A stretch of DNA of 5,399 nt from positions 1-5,399 of the forward strand of contig JAGGUS010000133.1 in the NCBI GenBank assembly GCA_021158375.1, in the 5' to 3' direction. This document shows positions 1 through 5,399 of the stretch, in pieces. The position numbers and the translations under genes were made by a program. The stretch is from Thermoprotei archaeon. Its GTDB lineage: Archaea > Thermoproteota > Thermoprotei > QMSL01 > B3-G16. Below the pieces are notes generated by a model. It worked only from the letters and a program-made list of their open reading frames with translations. It was not told the DNA's origin and made no database searches. Numbering within the stretch: position 1 is the stretch's first letter; every line of letters starts with the position of its first letter.

Positions 1-380
1 ATCTATCTCTAGGGATACCACCTGAGTATGTAGGACCTGAGATCGACTTTAGAAGGATAAAGAGAATTGCTGAACCTAAGGCACTTATTATAGATGATAA
101 GACCTTTAGAGCTTGTGTGATATATATTGACAATTTTGGAAATGTCATTACGAATATAAAAGCTGATATGATCCCTAAGGGAGTGCACAATATTACGATA
201 AAGTTTAAAGATAAAGAGCTAACTATACCGTTCAAAAGAGCCTATAATGACGTGCCTAAGGGGGAGATCCTTTCTCTTGTAGATAGTTTCAATTATCTTG
301 AGGTTGCGGTAAATCAAGGTAATGCCGCTAAGCGCTTAGGATTAAGTGTAGGCGATTCTATCGTTATTGAGTTTTCTTAG
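1..380 (+). CDS. SAM hydroxide adenosyltransferase (DUF62 / SAM hydrolase family), C-terminal part, 5' end outside window
   Basis: The frame is open from the left edge (first complete codon at base 3) to the TAG at 378-380, giving 125 visible residues. The motif VIYIDNFGNVITNI (about 114-155) and the closing stretch with DVPKGE, YLEVAVNQGNAA and LGLSVGDSI match what I know of the C-terminal beta-barrel domain of the DUF62 family. These enzymes use water/hydroxide to split S-adenosylmethionine into adenosine and methionine in the cytoplasm, and are related to fluorinases and chlorinases. The family's Asp-Arg-His catalytic set sits in the N-terminal domain, which is not in this window, so activity cannot be judged here. 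The GTG at 117 is internal: the conserved motif and a good reading continue upstream (GIPPEYVGPEIDF and on). The gene converges on rps6e and overlaps its 3' end by 17 bases. Family assignment is strong; the physiological role in archaea is not well settled. Confidence 0.9.
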   Translation, partial: LSLGIPPEYVGPEIDFRRIKRIAEPKALIIDDKTFRACVIYIDNFGNVITNIKADMIPKGVHNITIKFKDKELTIPFKRAYNDVPKGEILSLVDSFNYLEVAVNQGNAAKRLGLSVGDSIVIEFS

Positions 381-729
381 GTTCTTCATACACTATGACT
401 GTGTTTATTTGCACGATATCTTCAGTAATCGTATTTCCTCTTACGGTCTTCCTACGCCTCTCACCAGGCGTAGTTGGATGAAAGCCTGGGGGTCTTGAGA
501 GAAGAACTCGCTTTTTTACACCACTGGGTATACTGGGAAGCATTGGAAATCCAGATCTATCACTACCTCCTGTTATCTTAAGCCTAACACCTTTAAGTCC
601 TATTAAGCTACCATCTATTATATCGCCTATTTTAAGGCCGACTAGAGCCTGCGCCTGTGCTCCCTTAACTTCTATTTGTTTGGCTTTCCCAGTCTTAGGA
701 TCGGAAACCACTACCTTGAATTCAGGCAA
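364..729 (-). CDS. rps6e: Small ribosomal subunit protein eS6 (S6e)
   Basis: The 121-residue product starts PEFKVVVSDPKTGKA and carries the family blocks ITGGSDRSGFPM (52-63), VKKRVLLS (71-78) and GERRRKTVRGNTI (89-101) followed by DIVQINT. This is the full archaeal length; the long C-terminal tail phosphorylated in eukaryotes is absent, as expected. The protein is a component of the 30S subunit. The start is TTG (727-729): the conserved N-terminus begins right after it, and a very strong ribosome binding site (735-744) lies 5 bases upstream. It follows infB with only 5 bases between that gene's stop and this start, so the two are almost certainly co-transcribed and translationally coupled. 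Its TAA (364-366) lies inside the end of the opposing DUF62 gene. Confidence 0.97.
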   Translation of the reverse strand: MPEFKVVVSDPKTGKAKQIEVKGAQAQALVGLKIGDIIDGSLIGLKGVRLKITGGSDRSGFPMLPSIPSGVKKRVLLSRPPGFHPTTPGERRRKTVRGNTITEDIVQINTVIVYEEPKKTQ

Positions 730-734
730 TCAAT

Positions 735-744
735 TCACCTCCTC
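735..744 (-). promoter_or_regulatory. Ribosome binding site of rps6e, built from the end of infB
   Basis: On the - strand the bases read GAGGAGGTGA, a near-complete match to the anti-Shine-Dalgarno tail of archaeal 16S rRNA. They are also the last codons of infB: AGG AGG (Arg-Arg) and the TGA stop. The TTG start of rps6e follows after 5 bases. This site decides the TTG start, and its position implies that ribosomes ending infB are already on the signal for rps6e. Confidence 0.9.
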
Positions 745-2510
745 AGCCTTAGCCTTAACTTTCTAATCTGATTTAAAATTTCTTTCTCTTCTTCACTTAA
801 AAGATCTGAGTACTTACTTAATAACTCCTCGATATGATCTTCTGGGACGTCTACAAACAGTTCATCTCCCTCCTTAATCTGCCTTCCTACCATTATATTT
901 CCTCTAATGCTTATGGCTACTTCCATCCCCCTTGTAGCTTCAGGAATAGGCTTCCCTTGATCCTGAATCTGCATTATTTCGCCTATATGCTTAAGGTCTT
1001 TAGCTCTAGCAAGAGGATAGCCTGGCCTTATTTTACCTGCTAATACAGCTACACCCACTATAGCGGGATTTCTTCTCCTAAACACGTATCCGGGGATTAT
1101 CTTTATTTTGCCGGGCCATATAAGCTTCTGCATCGCTTCTCTTATTTCCCGCTCCTTAAGCTCTTTAACCCATCTTTCGTAATCCTCTATAAGTCTGTAG
1201 ATGATATTATTTCTAAAAATCGCTATACCTTCATTAGAGGCGAGCTCGGCGGCATCCGGAAGTACCTTAACGTTAAAGGCTAATATAGCACCGTAGTATT
1301 TGTTCACTTTCTTAGAGATGCTCGCTTCTATTACATCTCTCTTGGAAACTGGACCTACATCAGCAACTCTTATCGGCACTCCTCGTCGTCTTAAGTAATC
1401 GCTAATAGCTTCTAAAGTTCCAAGAGTATCTGCCTTCACCACAACGCCCTCAATATCCTTTGATATCCTAACGGCTCCAATCTCTTCCATTACTCTCTCT
1501 TTCGCTTCGTCTAAGTCCTCTTCATTCCATACAACTATTACGGGAGCACCAGCTACAGCGCCTTCAAGGTTCGGAGCAACTATCTTTACCCCCGCTGCGG
1601 CATGTATTTCATTTACGCTCATAAACCTATCTTCAGGGCTTCGCATTTCATCCAAGGGCTTAGGCATTAATAGGCTTCTTACCTTCGTAATTATAGGATT
1701 CTCTAAGCTACCTACAACTATTAAATCACCCTTCCGTATAATGCCATCATATAATATTACATCTATCGTAGTTCCAAGACCAGGTTCCTCCTTAACTTCA
1801 AGGACTACTCCTTTACCGGGACCTTCGCTAACTAGAAGTCTTTTCTCCATATATCGTTGAGTCAATCCAGCAAGTACAAGAAGTAGATCAGGAATTCCTT
1901 CTCCTGTCTTAGCGCTAGTTGGTACGATTGCTACGGTACGAGTGAAATCTTTTATTCGATCATACCTATCAGCACGAAATCCTAATCTTGAAAACTCGCC
2001 TATAACCCTATAGGTGAGCTCATCAAGCCTAGCTACTACATATGGATCTTGCTTCTTTATAGTTGTAATGAAAGGCTCATTAGGATTTGGCTTCCAGCCC
2101 GGTATCCTATCTATTTTATTTAAAGCCACTAGGAAAGGTGTTTTCCTCTCGCGTAATATTTCTATGGACTCATATGTCTGAGCTTCAAATCCTCTCAGTA
2201 CGTCTATTACGAGTATTGCAATATCGGCTATAGATCCACCTCTTCTTCTTAGATTTACGAAAGCTTCATGACCAGGAGTATCTATCATAAGGAATCCTGG
2301 GATCTTTATTTTAGCCTTAACCATAGAGAGCAAAGGTCCACACATCTTCTCCAATACATTCCAAGGTAGGTAAGACGCGCCTATATGCTGGGTCATAGTT
2401 CCTGGTTCTCTCAGCATGACAGCAGTTCCCCTAATCTTGTCTAAGAGGGCAGTTTTCCCTACGTCTACATGACCTAGGACGCAAACAATTGGCGAGCGTA
2501 ACCTCATCAC
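735..2510 (-). CDS. infB: Translation initiation factor aIF5B (IF2/eIF5B family GTPase)
   Basis: This is the GTPase that promotes ribosomal subunit joining and initiator tRNA placement. The 591-residue reading has all GTPase motifs in order: G1 GHVDVGKT (13-20), G2 threonine in GTMTQHIGA (37-45), G3 DTPGHEAF (77-84), G4 NKID (131-134) and G5 SAKTGEG (199-205). A beta-barrel domain II follows (about 230-330), then domain III with GVVVKADTLGTLEAI (355-369), a long charged linker helix (about 435-463) and domain IV with KIIPGYVFRRRNPAIVGV (470-487). It has the short archaeal form, without the eukaryotic N-terminal extension, and no intein. Two starts are possible, GTG at 2510 or ATG at 2507; AGGG lies 5 or 8 bases upstream, and the choice changes one residue. 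Oddities: valine replaces the usual histidine in G1, and G2 departs from the usual GGITQHIGA. It is coupled to rps6e downstream; a possible promoter lies in the 38-base gap upstream. Confidence 0.97.
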   Translation of the reverse strand: MMRLRSPIVCVLGHVDVGKTALLDKIRGTAVMLREPGTMTQHIGASYLPWNVLEKMCGPLLSMVKAKIKIPGFLMIDTPGHEAFVNLRRRGGSIADIAILVIDVLRGFEAQTYESIEILRERKTPFLVALNKIDRIPGWKPNPNEPFITTIKKQDPYVVARLDELTYRVIGEFSRLGFRADRYDRIKDFTRTVAIVPTSAKTGEGIPDLLLVLAGLTQRYMEKRLLVSEGPGKGVVLEVKEEPGLGTTIDVILYDGIIRKGDLIVVGSLENPIITKVRSLLMPKPLDEMRSPEDRFMSVNEIHAAAGVKIVAPNLEGAVAGAPVIVVWNEEDLDEAKERVMEEIGAVRISKDIEGVVVKADTLGTLEAISDYLRRRGVPIRVADVGPVSKRDVIEASISKKVNKYYGAILAFNVKVLPDAAELASNEGIAIFRNNIIYRLIEDYERWVKELKEREIREAMQKLIWPGKIKIIPGYVFRRRNPAIVGVAVLAGKIRPGYPLARAKDLKHIGEIMQIQDQGKPIPEATRGMEVAISIRGNIMVGRQIKEGDELFVDVPEDHIEELLSKYSDLLSEEEKEILNQIRKLRLRLRR

Positions 2511-2536
2511 TTATTCCCTAACATAAAGCGGAATAG

Positions 2537-2550
2537 TTAATAATAACTTT
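2537..2550 (-). promoter_or_regulatory. Possible archaeal TATA box/BRE for the infB-rps6e unit
   Basis: On the - strand the bases read AAAGTTATTATTAA, an AT-only TATA-like core after a purine-rich BRE-like stretch. The core is about 27-36 bases upstream of the infB GTG, which would place the transcript start at or just before the start codon, a common arrangement in crenarchaea. The element overlaps the stop codon of the upstream surface gene (2549-2551). It is a weak motif in AT-rich DNA, so infB could equally be read through from upstream. Confidence 0.3.
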
Positions 2551-4549
2551 ATCCTCTTGAGTGATTCCTTATCTTAATCACCGTGTTCGCCGATGGTAAT
2601 ATTATGTAATTAGCTGTGAGCTCATCAGGAGGATAAGCCATCAAGACTACTTCAGTAACGTTTCTTAGACATATAGTAATGCTACCATCCATATCACTAT
2701 CATTCCATAGACCTAGAGAATTGCCGTAAGGATCTAAGACCTTAACATGAAATCCATAAAGAGTTATGTTATAAGGCGTTACAACCATACGACATTGAAT
2801 GAGTAAGTTATTATCCTTTGAGGAGATCTTATCCACTATTAAAGACCCCCTAACGAGCTCTAATGAAAAGTCAGAAAGGCCTACAGGTAATATGGTATTT
2901 CCATACATTTCAACCATAGTGAAGTTGATATGGGATAAGACATCGGAAAGAGAATTCAGCATATAGACCCTTAAAGCATCGTATGTTAGGAAGATATGAA
3001 CAATACCTTTATCATCAAGAGGCCATAGGATCTGTGAAATATACCTGGCACTACATCTTACTAGTGCAAGCGCTAAGTGCCTTAAATACCAGCTAGACTG
3101 GCCCTTTAGATCAATAAACCTTACTCTACTATGAGCAAGATATGGTATAACTATTATCTCCACGCCACTATCGTTATACCTAATATGGTCTATTTGAAAT
3201 GCTATATCGTCTACAGTAGCATTGATATTAAACATGGCTACGGGAGCTAAGAACCTATCTCGCGATACTGTTATGTTTATGCTTACACATCGCCCTATGA
3301 GAGGTCTCCAGTAATCATGAAGGTCAGTACCGCTTACAGGATCATAAAGAAGGGCTATCACTCCAATATTAGAGTTAGGAAGATCTATGATGTTGCTTAG
3401 AGCAGGAGGATAACAGGAATTCACAAAAGAATTACCAATATGAAGCTTAATCCATTTAGCAGAGGAGCCTAAGCTAATCCGTATGTCATCTAACGCTATT
3501 CTTACATCGCTCAGATTGAGCGATATAGGAATATGAGCACCAGGGATCACCACCAGTTCTTCCTTACTCACTTTAGAATAAACTGCAATAACTTTAATTC
3601 GCTTATTATCACCTACGTTTAGCCTCAAGCTTGGTTTCGCATATGTATTACTACCTCCTACAATCCAATGGATAAAGACAAACCCATGATAGTAACGAGG
3701 AGCGTAAAGAGTTTCAGAGAAGGCAGTATATTCCCCTTTCTTAACTATTGTGAAATTAGTAAACCGCCCGGAGAAAAATGAAAAACCAGAACCATTAATG
3801 GGAACGCTTATGGGCCAGGAACATACTTCAAGATATGATTCATGTAGATTACTCCTGACGTAATTCACATTAATAACGGCAGTATGAACAGTTGCTATTA
3901 AACCACCATTTAACTCAGCCTCTCCAGTACTAAGCCAACGTATATACAAACTAAGCGATGCCGTCCATATCACTCTTAGAGTAGACTTAAGAACATAGAT
4001 CCGCTTACCGAAATTAACAGTTTTAATAAATAATTTGGGAGAAGTGTAGAGGACAGTCCTCTTCAAAGAGCCTTCAGCAGTTCCCTCTACGACCCTACTG
4101 CCATAACCATATATATTGCTCCAGAGCGTGAAGACAAAAGTCTTAAAGCTTCCCTGACCATAAGGAGGGGTATCATCACCCACAATTATTAGCTCCACCT
4201 TCTTAATGCGAATATGGTTCACCACAGCTTTATAGTAGTATCCAGTTATATAGCCAGTAATACCAATTACCAGATCTATACGCTTAAAGAATGAAATCTT
4301 AAGATAAACGGAACTAACGGTATAGCCCGAGGGAGGAACGGGCAAGAGCATTTCCTGAACATAATCACGTGCATAAGCACTATTAAACTTTTGACCTTTC
4401 TTATTAAAGAATACACTATTTAAACTAACTCCAAAGCTGCTTGTTTCCTCAACACTCCAGCATAGTACCTTGTTGGTAACAAACGAGAATACTGAGAAAA
4501 TAGTAAGTATTGATAGTAACGGTAGTAAGGAATGCTTAGCCCTTAACAC
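2549..4549 (-). CDS. Secreted beta-rich protein of unknown function, probable cell-surface component
   Basis: I do not recognise this 666-residue protein as a named family. The N-terminus looks like a Sec signal peptide: basic MLRAKH, then a hydrophobic core at residues 7-24 and polar sequence after Cys30. No other membrane segment and no C-terminal anchor are evident. The rest alternates short beta-strand-like segments. There are 11 Asn-X-Ser/Thr sequons, all in residues 252-662, and seven cysteines. Residues about 257-325 resemble the InlB-B/Big-type repeats of surface proteins (FVFIHW then VIAVYS). Residues 617-624 read DSDMDGSI, a DxDxDG calcium-loop pattern, in a C-terminal domain (about 580-650) that looks like a small beta-sandwich. 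A GTG at 4564 would add five residues, but GGAGGT at 4557-4562 sits 7 bases before the GTG at 4549, which I prefer. The gene overlaps the upstream anchored protein by 14 bases, suggesting joint translation and a shared surface complex (inference). Confidence 0.8.
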   Translation of the reverse strand: MLRAKHSLLPLLSILTIFSVFSFVTNKVLCWSVEETSSFGVSLNSVFFNKKGQKFNSAYARDYVQEMLLPVPPSGYTVSSVYLKISFFKRIDLVIGITGYITGYYYKAVVNHIRIKKVELIIVGDDTPPYGQGSFKTFVFTLWSNIYGYGSRVVEGTAEGSLKRTVLYTSPKLFIKTVNFGKRIYVLKSTLRVIWTASLSLYIRWLSTGEAELNGGLIATVHTAVINVNYVRSNLHESYLEVCSWPISVPINGSGFSFFSGRFTNFTIVKKGEYTAFSETLYAPRYYHGFVFIHWIVGGSNTYAKPSLRLNVGDNKRIKVIAVYSKVSKEELVVIPGAHIPISLNLSDVRIALDDIRISLGSSAKWIKLHIGNSFVNSCYPPALSNIIDLPNSNIGVIALLYDPVSGTDLHDYWRPLIGRCVSINITVSRDRFLAPVAMFNINATVDDIAFQIDHIRYNDSGVEIIVIPYLAHSRVRFIDLKGQSSWYLRHLALALVRCSARYISQILWPLDDKGIVHIFLTYDALRVYMLNSLSDVLSHINFTMVEMYGNTILPVGLSDFSLELVRGSLIVDKISSKDNNLLIQCRMVVTPYNITLYGFHVKVLDPYGNSLGLWNDSDMDGSITICLRNVTEVVLMAYPPDELTANYIILPSANTVIKIRNHSRG
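2678..2701 (-). other. Putative calcium-binding DxDxDG loop in the secreted protein
   Basis: Residues 617-624 read DSDMDGSI, matching D-x-D-x-D-G-x-[ILV] seen in EF-hand-like and dockerin-like loops. The acidic residue usual at position 12 is absent (Leu628). The preceding Asn616 also forms a sequon (N-D-S). Only the pattern is visible; binding is inferred. Confidence 0.4.
4478..4531 (-). other. Signal-peptide hydrophobic core of the secreted protein
   Basis: Residues 7-24 (numbered from the GTG at 4549) are a run of Leu, Ile, Phe, Val and Ser with one Pro, preceded by Arg3 and Lys5. A long soluble beta-rich chain follows. Cleavage somewhere around residues 25-31 is plausible but the exact site is not clear. 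An uncleaved N-terminal membrane anchor is the alternative. Confidence 0.7.
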
Positions 4550-5399
4550 CTCTCTTACCTCCACGTATTGCTAGAATAGCGGCGATTAGCGATACTGAGA
4601 ACAAGATTGTTATTGTTAAAGCACTTCTAAGTTTCTTGTTTTCTTCTGAGATATCTTCTATTAAGATCTCAAGATTTGATAACCTATTCTTTAAATAATT
4701 ACTCTCTTGAACTATGCGTTGATAATCACTTCGTAAGTCATCATAATCTTTCTTCAGGAAAGTATAATTCTTCTGAAGCTTCTGATAAGCAGTTAATACA
4801 TTGGTATAATTGTGATATAAATTGGCGTATAATTTTTCAAGTCTCGTGTAATTTTCTAGGAGATTAAGGTACTTAGAATCTAATTCGGAGTATTTATTTT
4901 TAAGAATACCGTAGCTGGTATACTGGTCAAGTATAGAACCAGAACCAAGTAATGGCGTAGTAGTAACAGTTGTACCTAAGAACATCATCTTTAGAGACGG
5001 AGGCTCTAAGTTTGATAATAGATACTCCATTTCTTCGGAAAAAGCGAGACGCGATATATCAACATAAAATACCATTATGCTACCTATTATTGGTGGCGCT
5101 ATTACATGCTTAATGGCGATTAGCTTCCTAAGGTTACCTATCTCAGCATCATAAGTGTAATGAAAAGTACAAAATTTCCAATAAAAACTCGTAAAGTCCC
5201 TGGCCTCTTGTGGACTTTTATTAACTAGATCCATTGTTTCATTAATCCAGTAAGCAGATACGGATATATCTTTTGCCCATGCTAAGTTCGTTACATTTAT
5301 ACATACTGTGAAGTTTTCGTAGGGTTCTACCTTAGCAGGATAGATTAGGACTATTTCGCAATTGTAGGCGTAAATAGTGGTCTTTATAGTATTGTTTGC
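4536..5399 (-). CDS. Membrane-anchored surface protein with long coiled-coil stalk, N-terminus outside window
   Basis: The frame runs open from the right edge to TAA at 4536-4538, giving 287 visible residues; the Met at 5234 is internal (residue 56). I do not recognise a named family. Residues 1 to about 135 look like an extracellular beta-sandwich, with a stretch typical of such folds around VEPYENFTVCINVTN (24-38), five sequons and three cysteines. A Thr-rich linker (about 143-155) leads to a continuous heptad coiled coil (about 156-259). A single membrane helix (260-278, ALTITILF to LAI) and a basic tail RGGKRGVKG follow. This is the topology of a stalk protein anchored in the archaeal membrane with its body outside, as in Sulfolobus SlaB in outline. 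The coil has tyrosine at ten successive core positions and three Asn-Tyr-Thr sequons. The gene overlaps the secreted-protein gene downstream, which suggests they act together. A signal peptide is expected beyond the edge. Confidence 0.82.
   Translation of the reverse strand, partial: ANNTIKTTIYAYNCEIVLIYPAKVEPYENFTVCINVTNLAWAKDISVSAYWINETMDLVNKSPQEARDFTSFYWKFCTFHYTYDAEIGNLRKLIAIKHVIAPPIIGSIMVFYVDISRLAFSEEMEYLLSNLEPPSLKMMFLGTTVTTTPLLGSGSILDQYTSYGILKNKYSELDSKYLNLLENYTRLEKLYANLYHNYTNVLTAYQKLQKNYTFLKKDYDDLRSDYQRIVQESNYLKNRLSNLEILIEDISEENKKLRSALTITILFSVSLIAAILAIRGGKRGVKG
4557..4562 (-). promoter_or_regulatory. Ribosome binding site deciding the start of the secreted protein
   Basis: The - strand reads GGAGGT, 7 bases before the GTG at 4547-4549. 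It lies inside the last codons of the upstream anchored protein. The alternative GTG at 4562-4564 overlaps this motif and would leave it unused, so the downstream GTG is the better start. Confidence 0.7.
4566..4622 (-). other. C-terminal transmembrane helix of the stalk protein
   Basis: Nineteen hydrophobic residues (260-278 of the visible protein) directly follow the coiled coil and precede a tail with four basic residues, RGGKRGVKG. The positive-inside rule places the tail in the cytoplasm and the coil outside. Confidence 0.9.
4722..4913 (-). repeat. Ten-heptad tyrosine/leucine repeat (coiled-coil stalk)
   Basis: In the visible protein, tyrosines fall at residues 163, 170, 177, 184, 191, 198, 205, 212, 219 and 226, each exactly seven apart. 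Three residues after each is Leu, Leu, Leu, Leu, Leu, Val, Leu, Leu, Leu, Ile, so Tyr and Leu occupy the a and d core positions. The coil continues with Ser233, Leu240 and Ile247 at a, and Leu236, Leu243 and Ile250 at d, running to the membrane helix. Codons around the repeat units differ, so this is not a recent DNA duplication. Confidence 0.92.

Noticed and set aside
117..119. GTG as start of the SAM hydrolase fragment
   Set aside because: The frame and family-like sequence continue upstream to base 3; a start here would cut the conserved motif off from its domain.
834..1043. 69-residue open frame on the + strand
   Set aside because: It lies fully antisense to the conserved domain IV of aIF5B and its translation has no recognisable domain; it is a shadow.
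2499..2515. C-box-like GTGATGA at the infB start, suggesting a C/D box sRNA
   Set aside because: No D box (CTGA) at a suitable distance and the bases are the infB start codons.
4457..4468. Lipobox (KVLC) after the signal peptide of the secreted protein
   Set aside because: The residues before Cys30 are Val-Leu, lacking the small residue at -1 expected of a lipobox.
4676..4867. 63-residue open frame on the + strand
   Set aside because: It is antisense to the regular heptad repeat, which explains its long open frame; no independent support.
4623..4934. Right-handed 11-residue (undecad) coiled coil as in the Staphylothermus tetrabrachion stalk
   Set aside because: The spacing is strictly seven residues, which predicts a left-handed coil.
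5232..5234. ATG as start of the stalk protein
   Set aside because: The frame stays open for 55 more codons to the window edge, and the upstream residues form beta-strand and sequon-rich sequence continuous with the rest.

Overview
The window is archaeal and most likely from a hyperthermophilic member of the Thermoproteota (crenarchaeote). This rests on an archaeal/eukaryal-type ribosomal protein eS6, an a/eIF5B-type initiation factor in its archaeal length, GTG and TTG starts with strong GGAGGTGA-type ribosome binding sites, moderately AT-rich DNA rich in AGA/AGG and ATA codons, and cell-surface proteins full of N-glycosylation sequons. A Desulfurococcales-like source is a guess; nothing here fixes the order.

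Layout. On the + strand, bases 1-380 hold the C-terminal half of a SAM hydroxide adenosyltransferase (DUF62 family), cut by the left edge. Everything else is on the - strand. Read in the direction of transcription (right to left) it is: a membrane-anchored coiled-coil surface protein whose N-terminus lies beyond the right edge (5399-4536); a secreted protein of about 666 residues with no known function (4549-2549), overlapping the previous gene by 14 bases; infB, encoding aIF5B (2510-735); and rps6e, encoding eS6 (729-364), whose ribosome binding site is made of the last two codons and stop of infB. The 3' ends of rps6e and the DUF62 gene overlap by 17 bases in convergent orientation. There is no gene-free stretch longer than about 40 bases, and no RNA gene, mobile element or CRISPR array was seen.

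How the genes fit together. infB and rps6e form a tight translation unit (subunit joining factor plus small-subunit protein). The two upstream genes look like an independent surface unit: one product is exported without a visible anchor, the other has an extracellular beta-rich domain, a long coiled-coil stalk and a C-terminal membrane anchor. That resembles in outline the canopy-plus-stalk logic of crenarchaeal S-layers (SlaA/SlaB), but homology to those proteins is not shown here.

The most striking signal is in the stalk: ten consecutive heptads with tyrosine at one core position and Leu/Val/Ile at the other, decorated by three Asn-Tyr-Thr sequons exactly two heptads apart.
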